Source of the DNA: Streptomyces sp. B93
GTDB lineage: Bacteria > Actinomycetota > Actinomycetes > Streptomycetales > Streptomycetaceae
Direction of reading: 5' to 3'
DNA: 64,000 nucleotides
Assembly (NCBI RefSeq): GCF_018070565.1
Contig: NZ_JAGPXL010000016.1
Span: forward strand, 62,001-126,000
Under the pieces are notes generated by a model, which saw nothing but the letters and a program-made list of their open reading frames with translations, searched no databases and was not told the origin of the DNA. Position 1 is the first letter of the stretch. The number at the start of each line of letters is the position of its first letter. This document shows, in pieces, positions 42,178 through 50,657 of this stretch. A program made the translations under genes and the position numbers.

Positions 42178-44085
42178 TCAGCCGTTCTTGATGCGGTTCG
42201 TCAACTCCGTCACCTGGTTGTAGATCGAGCGCCGCTCGGCCATCAGATTGCGGATCTTGCGGTCGGCGTGCATCACCGTCGTGTGGTCCCGGCCGCCGAA
42301 CAGCGCGCCGATCTTCGGCAGCGACAGGTCCGTCAGCTCACGGCACAGATACATGGCGATCTGGCGGGCCGTGACGAGCTGGCGCCCGCGCGAGCTGCCG
42401 CACAGATCCTCCACCGTGAGGCCGAAGTAGTCCGCGGTGGCGCTCATGATGGCCGTCGAGGTGATCTCCGGCGTCGCGTCCTCGCCGCCGGGGATCAGGT
42501 CCTTCAGGACGATCTCCGTCAGACCGAGGTCCACCGGCTGCCGGTTGAGCGACGCGAACGCCGTCACCCGGATCAGCGCGCCCTCCAGCTCACGGATGTT
42601 GCGCGAGATCCGGGAGGCGATGAACTCCAGCACCTCGGGCGGGGCGTTGAGCTGCTCCTGCACCGCCTTTTTGCGCAGGATCGCGATGCGCGTCTCCAGC
42701 TCCGGCGGCTGGACGTCGGTGATCAGGCCCCACTCGAAACGGTTCCTCAGCCTGTCCTCCAGCGTGACCAGCTGCTTCGGCGGCCGGTCGCTGGAGAGCA
42801 CGATCTGCTTGTTGGCGTTGTGGAGCGTGTTGAAGGTGTGGAAGAACTCCTCCTGCGTCGATTCCTTGTCCGCAAGGAACTGGATGTCGTCGACGAGCAG
42901 GATGTCCATCTCGCGGTAGCGCTTGCGGAAGCTGTCGCCCTTGCCGTCGCGGATGGAGTTGATGAACTCGTTGGTGAACTCCTCCGAGCTGACGTACCGC
43001 ACGCGCGTGCCGGGGTACAGGCTCCGCGCGTAGTGCCCGATCGCGTGCAACAGGTGCGTCTTGCCGAGCCCCGACTCGCCGTAGATGAACAGCGGGTTGT
43101 ACGCCTTCGCGGGCGCCTCGGCGACGGCCACCGCGGCCGCGTGGGCGAACCGGTTCGAGGCGCCGATGACGAACGTGTCGAAGAGGTACTTCGGGTTCAG
43201 GCGCGCGGTCGGCTCACCGGGCCCGGCCGCGGGGGCCGGCTGCGCGGCCAGCGGGCCGGGGGCGCCGCTGGAGGCGGGCAGCGAGGAGCCGACCGGACCG
43301 CCGCGGTGCACATGCCCCGAACCGGCGGGCGGCTCGGGCAGCTCCCGGCGGCCGTCGCGCTGGTCGTAGTCGCCGCGCGACGGCTCGTACTCGGAGCGCT
43401 GCTGCTCGTAGGAGGGACGATCCACAGGCTGTGGGCGGTAGTCCTGCGAGCCATAGGCGTCCTGTGCGCCGTACGAGTCCGGTGTTCGGTACGAGTCCTG
43501 CGAGCCGTAGGTGTCGGGTGAGCCGTACGACTCCTGCGGCGGCGACGCGTACGGGTCCCGCTCGGGGAAGCCGAGGCGCTGTTGCTGCCAGCCGTAGTCG
43601 TCCTGTCCCTGCCGGGGCCAGGCGCCAGGCTCGGGGCGCTGGTACTCGGAGGGGTAGGCCGGGCGGGCGGTCGGAAGCTGGTCGGCCGGGCGCTGGTCGC
43701 CGCGGTGGCGGCCGTAGCCGTCGTACGGGCCGGACGGCAGCTCCGGCTCCTCGTACTGCGGCTGGGACTGCGGCTTGGGCTGGGACGTCGGCGGGGCCGG
43801 GGGCTCGCCCGCGGAGTCGTCGACGGTGATCGCGATCCGGATCGGGCGGCCGCACTCACGGCTCAGCGTCTCGCTGACGACCGGCGCCAGACGCCCCTCC
43901 AGTACGCCCTTCGCGAATTCGTTCGGTACGGCGAGCAGGGCCGTGTCCGCGACCAGCGCCAACGGCTGACAGCGGCGGATCCAGTGCTCGTCCTTCACCT
44001 CGACACCCTGACCGCGGCCCTCGCCGAGGAGCTGCTCCAGTACTCGTGGCCACACTGCGGCAAGATCGGCAGGTACGTCAGCCAC
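42178..44085 (-). CDS. dnaA: DnaA: chromosomal replication initiator
   Basis: The 635-residue protein has domain I (1-about 90), a very long acidic, Pro/Gln/Tyr-rich domain II (about 91-290), AAA+ domain III with Walker A GESGLGKT (336-343) and Walker B LLVDDIQF, and DNA-binding domain IV with SRGRQLVTARQIAMYLCREL and GGRDHTTVMHADRKI. Long domain II is typical of Streptomyces. Within it residues 187-216 repeat the unit Ser/Thr-Tyr-Gly-x-Gln/Pro-Asp. The GTG at 44085 is the conventional start. DnaA boxes 135-160 bp upstream suggest autoregulation. Confidence 0.98.
   Translation of the reverse strand: MADVPADLAAVWPRVLEQLLGEGRGQGVEVKDEHWIRRCQPLALVADTALLAVPNEFAKGVLEGRLAPVVSETLSRECGRPIRIAITVDDSAGEPPAPPTSQPKPQSQPQYEEPELPSGPYDGYGRHRGDQRPADQLPTARPAYPSEYQRPEPGAWPRQGQDDYGWQQQRLGFPERDPYASPPQESYGSPDTYGSQDSYRTPDSYGAQDAYGSQDYRPQPVDRPSYEQQRSEYEPSRGDYDQRDGRRELPEPPAGSGHVHRGGPVGSSLPASSGAPGPLAAQPAPAAGPGEPTARLNPKYLFDTFVIGASNRFAHAAAVAVAEAPAKAYNPLFIYGESGLGKTHLLHAIGHYARSLYPGTRVRYVSSEEFTNEFINSIRDGKGDSFRKRYREMDILLVDDIQFLADKESTQEEFFHTFNTLHNANKQIVLSSDRPPKQLVTLEDRLRNRFEWGLITDVQPPELETRIAILRKKAVQEQLNAPPEVLEFIASRISRNIRELEGALIRVTAFASLNRQPVDLGLTEIVLKDLIPGGEDATPEITSTAIMSATADYFGLTVEDLCGSSRGRQLVTARQIAMYLCRELTDLSLPKIGALFGGRDHTTVMHADRKIRNLMAERRSIYNQVTELTNRIKNG
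43438..43527 (-). repeat. Coding repeat in dnaA domain II
   Basis: About five degenerate copies of an 18-24-bp unit encode SYGSPD, TYGSQD, SYRTPD, SYGAQD and AYGSQD (DnaA residues 187-216). They lie in the disordered linker between domains I and III. Confidence 0.6.
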
Positions 44086-44480
44086 AGGGCACGCTCTCTC
44101 ATAGATCCCACGAACGTGTGGTTCCTGGGACGGGTCGGGATGTAAATCGGGTGGGCTGGGGACAAGGGAACGAATCGGAGTTCAGCCACGGTAGTCAGGG
44201 CGACCGGTGCGGTTCAAGTTGTTGTCCCCAGGCTGTGGATAGTGTCTCCCGGCGACCGCTGGTTTGACCGAATGGCGCAGCCGCGCGTACCGTAACCAGG
44301 TCGAGTTGTCGATGGCTGCTGCCGCCTGCCTCCGATGGGCACAGATCACATCTCCGTGAAACGCGGAGTAGTCGGTGATCGGAAAGCGGTGCACTCGGGC
44401 GTAACGCGAGCTACTCGTGGGCGCACGGTGACAGCCAGGACGGCACCCCGCCAACCCCGATTTCTTTCTGGAGCCCCCGA
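44086..44480. promoter_or_regulatory. Divergent dnaA-rpmH promoter region with DnaA boxes
   Basis: This 395-bp gap separates dnaA (minus) and rpmH (plus). It contains TTGTCCCCA at 44222-44230 (one mismatch) and TGTGGATAG at 44234-44242 (reverse CTATCCACA), facing each other, consistent with the known DnaA autoregulation in Streptomyces. The rpmH side carries a CTGGAG ribosome site about 7 bp before its GTG. Exact promoter hexamers cannot be assigned with confidence. Confidence 0.6.
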
Positions 44481-44618
44481 GTGAGCAAGCGCACCTTCCA
44501 GCCGAACAACCGTCGTCGCGCGAAGACCCACGGCTTCCGGCTGCGTATGCGCACCCGTGCCGGCCGCGCGATTCTCGCGTCCCGCCGCAGCAAGGGTCGC
44601 GCCCGTCTGTCCGCCTGA
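44481..44618 (+). CDS. rpmH: Ribosomal protein L34
   Basis: The 45-residue, highly basic protein starts at GTG 44481 (VSKRTFQPNNRRRAKTHGFR) and ends RRSKGRARLSA. It is a component of the 50S subunit. It is followed 21 bp later by rnpA, the universal rpmH-rnpA arrangement next to dnaA. Confidence 0.98.
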   Translation: MSKRTFQPNNRRRAKTHGFRLRMRTRAGRAILASRRSKGRARLSA

Positions 44619-44639
44619 TCCCGGTCAGGTCATGACGTC

Positions 44640-45011
44640 GTGCTGCCCACCGAGAACCGGCTGAGGCGGCGCGAGGACTTCGCGACCGCGGTACGGCGAG
44701 GACGCAGGGCTGGACGCCCTCTCCTCGTCGTCCACCTTCGAAGCGGTGCCACGGACCCGCACGCGCCTGGGGAGAGCGCTCCCCCGACGCGTGCGGGTTT
44801 CGTCGTCAGCAAGGCGGTGGGAGGCGCGGTCGTGCGGAACAAGGTCAAGCGCAGACTGCGTCACCTGATGCGCGAGCGAGTGACCGACCTGCCCCCCGGT
44901 AGCCTGGTAGTCGTACGGGCGCTGCCCGGGGCGGGCGACGCCGACCATGCACAGCTGGCCCGAGACCTGGATGCCGCGCTTCAGCGGCTGCTGGGAGGGG
45001 GCGCGCGATGA
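44640..45011 (+). CDS. rnpA: Ribonuclease P protein component
   Basis: The 123-residue basic protein begins VLPTENRLRRREDFATAVRR and carries the RNP motif in VVRNKVKRRLRHLMRE. It assists the catalytic RNA in maturing tRNA 5' ends. The GTG at 44640 follows rpmH closely, and the stop overlaps yidD by 4 bp. Length and motifs are normal. Confidence 0.96.
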   Translation: MLPTENRLRRREDFATAVRRGRRAGRPLLVVHLRSGATDPHAPGESAPPTRAGFVVSKAVGGAVVRNKVKRRLRHLMRERVTDLPPGSLVVVRALPGAGDADHAQLARDLDAALQRLLGGGAR

Positions 45012-45370
45012 AGTACCCGCTGTTGGCGCTCATCAAGCTCTACCAGTGGACCATCAGCCCACTGCTCGGGCCCGTGTGCAAGTACTACCCGTCGTGTTCC
45101 CACTACGGCTACACGGCCATCGACCGGCACGGTGCGATCAAGGGCACGGCGCTCACCGCCTGGCGCATCCTCCGGTGCAATCCGTGGTCGCTGGGTGGTG
45201 TGGACCATGTCCCGCCGCGCAAGCGCCCGCGGTGGCACGAAATGCTGCGCGGCGCGTGGCGCGCACGCAAGGGCGGGCCCTCCGCCGCCGACCCGGCCAT
45301 CGAGGAACAGCATCCTGGGAGTCCTTCGAGCCCGGCCGCAGAGACCTCGTCCCATGCCCAAGGAGCATGA
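45008..45370 (+). CDS. yidD: YidD: membrane protein insertion efficiency factor
   Basis: The 120-residue protein starts MKYPLLALIKLYQWTISPLL and contains the family signature CKYYPSCSHYGYTAIDRHGA with its conserved Cys pair, then WRILRCNPWSLGGVD. YidD is a small amphipathic membrane-associated protein that aids YidC insertion. The C-terminal extension (about 35 residues, Ser/Ala/Glu-rich) is longer than in E. coli. It overlaps rnpA by 4 bp and precedes yidC by 3 bp. Confidence 0.95.
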   Translation: MKYPLLALIKLYQWTISPLLGPVCKYYPSCSHYGYTAIDRHGAIKGTALTAWRILRCNPWSLGGVDHVPPRKRPRWHEMLRGAWRARKGGPSAADPAIEEQHPGSPSSPAAETSSHAQGA

Positions 45371-45373
45371 TTA

Positions 45374-46657
45374 GTGGACACGATTGCCAGCCTCTTCAGC
45401 TTTATCACCACACCCGTCTCGTGGGTCATCGTCCAGTTCCACAAGCTGTACGGTGCGATCTTCGGCCCTGACACGGGCTGGGCCTGGGGCCTGTCCATCG
45501 TGTCCCTGGTGATCCTCATCCGTATTTGCCTGATCCCGCTCTTCGTGAAGCAGATCAAGGCGACGCGCGCGATGCAGACGCTCCAGCCCGAGATGAAGAA
45601 GATCCAGGAGCGCTACAAGAACGACAAGCAGCGTCAGTCCGAAGAGATGATGAAGCTGTACAAGGAGACGGGCACCAACCCGCTCTCCTCGTGCCTTCCC
45701 ATCCTGGCGCAGTCCCCGTTCTTCTTCGCCCTGTACCACGTGCTCAACAGCATCGCGTCGAACGACACCATCGGCGTGATCAACGACCGGCTGCTGGAGA
45801 GCGCGCAGAAGGCGCACATCTTCGGCGCTCCGCTGGCCGCGAAGTTCACCGACAGCTCCTCGAAGGTCGAGGCCCTCGGGTCCTCGATCACCGATGTGCG
45901 GATCGTCACCGCGATCATGATCGTGCTGATGTCGCTGTCGCAGTTCTACACGCAGCGCCAGCTGATGACGAAGAACGTCGACACCACGGTGAAGACGCCG
46001 TTCATGCAGCAGCAGAAGATGCTGATGTACGTCTTCCCGATCATCTTCGCCGTCTTCGGCATCAACTTCCCGGTCGGTGTCCTCGTCTACTGGCTGACCA
46101 CCAACCTGTGGACCATGGGCCAGCAGATGTACGTCATCCACAACAACCCGACCCCGGGTTCCAAGGCCCAGGCCGCCTACCTGGAGCGCCTCTACAAGCA
46201 CGTCACGCACCACAGCAAGGCCCGCAGCCGCCGGGACCGCGCCATCATCAAGGCCATCGTCGCCAAGGGCCGGGACCGCAACGACTACGAGCGCAAGTTC
46301 ATCAACGGTCTGAGCAAGGCGGGTCTCGCGGCCCAGACCGACGGCACCGTGGTCAAGAGCGAGAGCGCCGTGGCCGTCGTGGACGAGGACGGCACCCCCA
46401 CCAGCACCTCCGCTCCCAAGCGCCAGCAGCCCAAGCGGCAGCCCAAGTCCAAGCGCCAGACCGGTGGTGCCAAGCCCGCCGGTGGCGCTGAGAAGACCTC
46501 GTCCCCCACCTCGCTGAGCAAGTCCGACGAGTCCCAGGACGACAAGCCGTCCGGCTCCGCCGGGAAGTCGGCGCCCAAGTCCGGCGGCGGCCGAAGCCGA
46601 GCCCAGTCCGGTCAGCGCAAGGGCCAGCAGCGGCCCAAGTCCCCGACCAAGAAGTAA
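45374..46657 (+). CDS. yidC: YidC/Oxa1 membrane protein insertase
   Basis: The 427-residue protein has about five membrane helices: SFITTPVSWVIVQFHKLYG near the start, the WGLSIVSLVILIRICLIPLF helix with the conserved positively charged groove Arg, then helices near 110-130, 175-195 and 215-245. A long, basic Lys/Gln/Ser-rich C-terminal tail (about 270-427) is typical of actinobacteria and binds ribosomes (inference). It inserts and folds membrane proteins alone or with SecYEG. The GTG start is 3 bp after yidD. Confidence 0.95.
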   Translation: MDTIASLFSFITTPVSWVIVQFHKLYGAIFGPDTGWAWGLSIVSLVILIRICLIPLFVKQIKATRAMQTLQPEMKKIQERYKNDKQRQSEEMMKLYKETGTNPLSSCLPILAQSPFFFALYHVLNSIASNDTIGVINDRLLESAQKAHIFGAPLAAKFTDSSSKVEALGSSITDVRIVTAIMIVLMSLSQFYTQRQLMTKNVDTTVKTPFMQQQKMLMYVFPIIFAVFGINFPVGVLVYWLTTNLWTMGQQMYVIHNNPTPGSKAQAAYLERLYKHVTHHSKARSRRDRAIIKAIVAKGRDRNDYERKFINGLSKAGLAAQTDGTVVKSESAVAVVDEDGTPTSTSAPKRQQPKRQPKSKRQTGGAKPAGGAEKTSSPTSLSKSDESQDDKPSGSAGKSAPKSGGGRSRAQSGQRKGQQRPKSPTKK

Positions 46658-46672
46658 GAAGGAGTCCATCCC

Positions 46673-47188
46673 GTGACGGAAGGCACCACCTCCGCCGCTG
46701 CTGCCGAGGGCGCAGACACCCTGACCCGCCTGGAGCAGGAGGGCGACATCGCGGCGGACTACCTTGAGGGTCTGCTGGACATCGCTGACCTCGACGGCGA
46801 CATCGACATGGATGTCGAGGGCGACCGCGCCTCTGTCTCGATCATCAGCGACGCCGGGAGCCGTGACCTCCAGAAGCTGGTCGGACGCGACGGTGAGGTG
46901 CTGGAGGCGCTCCAGGAGCTGACGCGCCTGGCCGTGCACCGTGAGACCGGTGACCGCAGCCGTCTGATGCTGGACATCGCCGGCTACCGGGCGAAGAAGC
47001 GCACGGAGCTGTCCGAGCTGGGCGCCAAGGCCGCGGCCGAGGCGAAGAGCAGCGGCGAGCCCGTGAAGATGAAGCCGATGACGCCGTTCGAGCGCAAGGT
47101 CGTGCACGACGCGGTCAAGGCCGCTGGCCTGCGCAGTGAGTCCGAGGGCGAGGAGCCGCAGCGGTTCGTCGTCGTGCTGCCCGCCTGA
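46673..47188 (+). CDS. jag: Jag/KhpB: KH and R3H RNA-binding protein
   Basis: The 171-residue protein has a KH-like domain (LVGRDGEVLEALQELTRLAV) and a C-terminal R3H domain (MTPFERKVVHDAVKA) ending EGEEPQRFVVVLPA. It lacks the long N-terminal Jag domain, as in other actinobacteria. KhpB with KhpA binds RNA and influences cell elongation and division in Gram-positives. It starts 15 bp after yidC and is followed by a terminator. Confidence 0.92.
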   Translation: MTEGTTSAAAAEGADTLTRLEQEGDIAADYLEGLLDIADLDGDIDMDVEGDRASVSIISDAGSRDLQKLVGRDGEVLEALQELTRLAVHRETGDRSRLMLDIAGYRAKKRTELSELGAKAAAEAKSSGEPVKMKPMTPFERKVVHDAVKAAGLRSESEGEEPQRFVVVLPA

Positions 47189-47226
47189 CCCAGGTCCTGA
47201 TCTGGTCCCGAGCGGTCCCACATCTC

Positions 47227-47262
47227 CGGCCCCGTCTGTTGCGCAGGCGGGGCCGAACTTTG
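47227..47262 (+). terminator. Terminator after jag
   Basis: CGGCCCCG (47227-47234) pairs with CGGGGCCG (47248-47255), followed by AACTTTG. It ends the rpmH-jag unit before rsmG. Confidence 0.8.
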
Positions 47263-47323
47263 TCAGCCTGTAGTTCTGGAGTCGGCGCTCGGTGCGCCGA
47301 TGCGGTACGGAAGGACGGTCCCC

Positions 47324-48040
47324 GTGACGGAGGCAGCTGAACTCCCCCCTGCGCCCGAGGAGGCCCGCGATGTCTTCGGTGATCGCTACGGCGATGCGGT
47401 CCGGTACGCGGAGCTTCTGGCCGAGGCGGGAGTGCAGCGCGGGCTCATCGGTCCGCGTGAGGTGCCCCGCCTGTGGGAGAGGCATCTGCTGAACTGCGCG
47501 GTGCTCTCCGAGGTCGTGCCCGAGGGGGTGACGGTGTGCGACGTCGGGTCGGGGGCCGGACTGCCCGGTATCCCGCTGGCGCTCGTCCGGGAGGACCTGA
47601 AGATCACGCTTCTGGAGCCGCTGCTGCGGCGTACGAACTTTCTGACCGAGGTCGTGGAGCTGTTGGGCCTCGATCATGTGACCGTGGTCCGTGGGCGCGC
47701 CGAAGAAGTCATGGGCAAGCTGCCGCCGGTTCATGTGGTGACGGCACGGGCTGTGGCGCCGCTCGACCGGTTGGCGACCTGGGGCATCCCGCTGCTCCGC
47801 CCCTACGGCGAAATGCTGGCGCTCAAGGGAGACGCGGCCGAGGAGGAGCTGAAGAGCGCGGCGGCGGCGCTGAGCAAGCTGGGTGCCGTCGAGACCTCCA
47901 TCCTGCATGTGGGTGAAGGTGTCGTGGATCCTATGTCCACCGTGGTGCGCGTGGAGGTCGGAGAAAGCCCGGGTGGGGTGCGGTTCGCGGCCAAGAGGGC
48001 CAAGGCGGCGCGGACGGGAAGGACACGCCGACGTCGCTGA
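47324..48040 (+). CDS. rsmG: RsmG: 16S rRNA (guanine-N7) methyltransferase
   Basis: The 238-residue protein starts at the GTG at 47324 (VTEAAELPPAPEEARDVFGD). The SAM-binding motif is CDVGSGAGLPGIPLAL, and later VTARAVAPLDRLATW matches RsmG. It methylates G527 in the 530 loop of 16S rRNA; loss of RsmG gives low-level streptomycin resistance and raised antibiotic production in Streptomyces. The C-terminal Arg/Lys tail is usual. It has its own promoter region after the jag terminator. Confidence 0.95.
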   Translation: MTEAAELPPAPEEARDVFGDRYGDAVRYAELLAEAGVQRGLIGPREVPRLWERHLLNCAVLSEVVPEGVTVCDVGSGAGLPGIPLALVREDLKITLLEPLLRRTNFLTEVVELLGLDHVTVVRGRAEEVMGKLPPVHVVTARAVAPLDRLATWGIPLLRPYGEMLALKGDAAEEELKSAAAALSKLGAVETSILHVGEGVVDPMSTVVRVEVGESPGGVRFAAKRAKAARTGRTRRRR

Positions 48041-48132
48041 TCGCTCAGGCGCCAGGACGTACTCCACACAAGCTGTCAAACCTATGCATGCCGGAGTGTC
48101 TCCCGGGAGTGACCCTGGCTGCTGTGCATCGT

Positions 48133-48146
48133 GTTTCACGTGAAAC
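48133..48146. other. parS: parS site 1 (upstream of parA)
   Basis: Perfect GTTTCACGTGAAAC. It lies in the rsmG-parA region, about 190 bp before the favoured parA start, so ParB binding could also affect parAB transcription. Confidence 0.95.
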
Positions 48147-48274
48147 GTCGCTCACTGCTGCACGGGATCATCAGTCGTGGCCGCGCTGCGGCCGAACCTC
48201 GCGACCGCAAGCCTCTTGGATCTCTCGGAGAGGCTCCTCCTGATGACGCTCCGTCGCCCCTACGGGGCACAGAG

Positions 48275-48301
48275 TTGTCCACAGAGGTGGATTTCTCCAC
48301 A
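48275..48301 (+). promoter_or_regulatory. DnaA-box pair upstream of parA
   Basis: A perfect TTGTCCACA at 48275-48283 and TTCTCCACA at 48293-48301 have the same orientation, with starts 18 bp apart. They are 37-63 bp before the favoured parA start, where promoter elements would lie. Binding and control are inferred. Confidence 0.55.
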
Positions 48302-48337
48302 GAACAACAGGCCTCACTGGTTCACGACCCCGAAGGC

Positions 48338-49411
48338 ATGGGAGGCTCTGTTCATTGCGAGCCTGAAGTCGAGGAGAGTGAATCCTTGCGGTCCGACGCC
48401 AACATCGCGGGACCGATGACCGATCCGGTCCCCGGTCCCCGTACCGAGTCGATGGGGGACGATGTTTCACGTGAAACACCGCCCCCGATGGACGACACTC
48501 CCATCGGTCGCGCTGCCCAGCTGGCGGTTGAGGCTCTGGGTCGCGCCGGCGAGGGTCTGCCACGGCCTGAGCAGACCCGTGTCATCGTCGTCGCCAACCA
48601 GAAGGGCGGGGTGGGTAAGACGACGACAACCGTCAACCTTGCTGCTTCCCTCGCTCTGCACGGCAGCCGTGTCCTGGTGATCGACCTCGACCCACAGGGA
48701 AACGCCTCCACCGCGCTGGGGATCGACCATCACGCCGAAGTTCCTTCCATCTACGACGTGTTGGTCGAGAGCAAGCCGCTCTCCGAAGTGGTCCAGCCGG
48801 TCCCCGATGTCGAAGGGCTCTTCTGTGCGCCCGCCACGATCGATCTCGCCGGTGCGGAGATCGAGCTGGTGTCTCTCGTGGCGCGCGAGAGTCGGCTCCA
48901 GCGGGCCATTCAGGCCTATGAGCAACCCCTGGACTACATCCTCATCGACTGCCCGCCCTCGCTGGGCCTGCTGACGGTCAACGCACTCGTCGCGGGCCAG
49001 GAGGTACTCATCCCGATCCAGTGCGAGTACTACGCGCTGGAAGGGCTGGGTCAGTTGCTGCGCAATGTCGATCTGGTGCGGGGGCACCTCAACCCCACAC
49101 TGCATGTATCGACGATTCTGCTCACCATGTACGACGGCCGGACGCGCCTTGCGTCTCAGGTCGCCGACGAGGTGCGCACCCACTTCGGGGACGAGGTGCT
49201 GCGGACGAGCATTCCTCGCTCGGTCCGTATCTCCGAGGCACCGAGCTATGGGCAGACGGTGCTGACCTACGATCCAGGATCGAGTGGCGCCCTCTCCTAT
49301 CTTGAGGCGGCACGGGAAATTGCGCTGAAGGGCGTCAACGTCGGCTACGACCCGACGCACGCCCATATCGGCGCTCAGAGCGACCAGAGCATGGTGGAGG
49401 GGATCCAGTGA
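48338..49411 (+). CDS. parA: ParA: chromosome segregation ATPase
   Basis: Using the ATG at 48338, ParA has 357 residues. The frame is open back to a GTG at 48131 (426 residues), and ATGs at 48419 and 48488 are also possible, so the start is uncertain. The deviant Walker A KGGVGKTT (89-96), DLDPQGNASTALG and IDCPPSLGLLTVNAL identify a ParA/Soj ATPase. In Streptomyces ParA is tip-associated and organises ParB-oriC complexes before sporulation septation. The disordered N-terminus contains Val43-Ser-Arg-Glu-Thr47, encoded by a perfect parS site. ParB overlaps its stop by 4 bp. Confidence 0.93.
   Translation: MGGSVHCEPEVEESESLRSDANIAGPMTDPVPGPRTESMGDDVSRETPPPMDDTPIGRAAQLAVEALGRAGEGLPRPEQTRVIVVANQKGGVGKTTTTVNLAASLALHGSRVLVIDLDPQGNASTALGIDHHAEVPSIYDVLVESKPLSEVVQPVPDVEGLFCAPATIDLAGAEIELVSLVARESRLQRAIQAYEQPLDYILIDCPPSLGLLTVNALVAGQEVLIPIQCEYYALEGLGQLLRNVDLVRGHLNPTLHVSTILLTMYDGRTRLASQVADEVRTHFGDEVLRTSIPRSVRISEAPSYGQTVLTYDPGSSGALSYLEAAREIALKGVNVGYDPTHAHIGAQSDQSMVEGIQ
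48464..48477. other. parS: parS site 2 (inside parA)
   Basis: Perfect GTTTCACGTGAAAC, read in frame as Val-Ser-Arg-Glu-Thr in the ParA N-terminal extension. Confidence 0.95.
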
Positions 49412-50508
49412 GCGAGCGACGGAGGGGGCTGGGACGAGGGCTCGGCGCACTGATCCCCGCAGCAGCGACAGAGCGGACGCCGGCCCAGACGGCTGTCGGG
49501 GGTGCTGGTGCCCCGGGGCCAGCGGCACCGGGGCTGGCTACCGAACGCGGAGTGGCGGCGGCAAAGGTGGCGACTCTGCCGCCTGTTTCACGTGAAACAG
49601 AGGAGCCTTCGGCTGTCGGTGTTCCGGAGGGCCCCGCGACGGTCATGGGCGCCCACTTCGCCGAGATCCCGCTCGACGCCATCACGCCCAACCCTCGCCA
49701 GCCGCGTGATGTCTTTGACGAGGATGCGCTGCAAGAACTGGTTACCTCCATCAAGGAAGTGGGCCTTCTCCAGCCCGTCGTCGTCCGCCAGATCAGCACC
49801 GGGCACTACGAGCTGATCATGGGTGAGCGTCGCTGGCGGGCCTGCCGTGAGGCGGGCCTGGAGGCGATCCCGGCGATCGTGCGTGCCACGGAGGACGAGA
49901 AGCTCCTCCTGGACGCCCTGCTGGAGAACCTGCACCGGGCACAGCTGAACCCGCTGGAAGAGGCAGCCGCCTACGACCAGTTGCTGAAGGACTTCAACTG
50001 CACCCATGACCAGCTGGCGGACCGCATCGGGCGGTCCCGCCCCCAGGTCTCCAACACTCTGCGGCTGCTGAAGCTCTCTCCGACGGTGCAGCGCCGGGTG
50101 GCTGCCGGAGTGCTCTCCGCCGGGCATGCCCGGGCGCTGCTCTCCGTGGAGGACTCGGAGGAGCAGGACCGACTGGCGCAGCGGATCGTGGCTGAGGGCC
50201 TTTCGGTGCGGGCCGTCGAGGAGATCGTGACCCTGATGGGCTCGCGGCCGACGGCGGTTACCCGGTCCAAGGGGCCGCGGGCGGGGACCCGTGTCTCCCC
50301 GGCGCTGACCGATCTTGCGACGCGGCTGTCGGACCGCTTCGAGACCCGGGTGAAGGTCGACCTGGGACAGAAGAAGGGCAAGATCACCGTCGAGTTCGCC
50401 TCGATGGAGGATCTGGAGCGGATCCTCGGCACTCTCGCTCCGGGTGAGGGACCCGTGCTCCAGCGTGGCCTGGAGGACGACGACTCCGGCGAGGAAGCTG
50501 GCGCCTGA
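49408..50508 (+). CDS. parB: ParB: centromere-binding CTPase
   Basis: The 366-residue protein has a short basic N-terminus (GLGRGLGAL, the ParA-interacting motif) and a disordered stretch with a parS-encoded Val60-Ser-Arg-Glu-Thr. The CTP-binding domain contains TPNPRQPRDVFDE and the GERRWRA motif, followed by ENLHRAQLNPLEEA. A helix-turn-helix for parS (THDQLADRIGRSRPQVSNTL) and a C-terminal dimerisation domain complete it. It loads at parS and slides to form the segregation complex around oriC. The GTG overlaps parA by 4 bp. A terminator follows. Confidence 0.97.
   Translation: MSERRRGLGRGLGALIPAAATERTPAQTAVGGAGAPGPAAPGLATERGVAAAKVATLPPVSRETEEPSAVGVPEGPATVMGAHFAEIPLDAITPNPRQPRDVFDEDALQELVTSIKEVGLLQPVVVRQISTGHYELIMGERRWRACREAGLEAIPAIVRATEDEKLLLDALLENLHRAQLNPLEEAAAYDQLLKDFNCTHDQLADRIGRSRPQVSNTLRLLKLSPTVQRRVAAGVLSAGHARALLSVEDSEEQDRLAQRIVAEGLSVRAVEEIVTLMGSRPTAVTRSKGPRAGTRVSPALTDLATRLSDRFETRVKVDLGQKKGKITVEFASMEDLERILGTLAPGEGPVLQRGLEDDDSGEEAGA
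49585..49598. other. parS: parS site 3 (inside parB)
   Basis: Perfect GTTTCACGTGAAAC, read in frame as Val-Ser-Arg-Glu-Thr (ParB residues 60-64). Confidence 0.95.
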
Positions 50509-50517
50509 ACCGTCTTG

Positions 50518-50576
50518 GTGCGGGTCGTGTCCGGTGTGTACCGGAACACGGCCCGCACTTTGCTTTTTGTCGGTAT
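50518..50576 (+). terminator. Terminator after parB
   Basis: GTGCGGG (50518-50524) pairs with CCCGCAC (50552-50558), with an inner CGTGT/ACACG and CCGG/CCGG stem, followed by TTTGCTTTTT. Confidence 0.9.
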
Positions 50577-50657
50577 CGGCGGAATCGCTTCGTGGATACG
50601 ATGCGATCGGATAGGACGCATCCTGCTGACAGTCAGCTCTGAGGGGAGGCGGGGGCC

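Noticed and set aside
45371..48139. Minus-strand open frame of 922 codons opposite yidC, jag and rsmG
   Set aside because: It shows no domain and is antisense to three recognised genes with normal codon bias.
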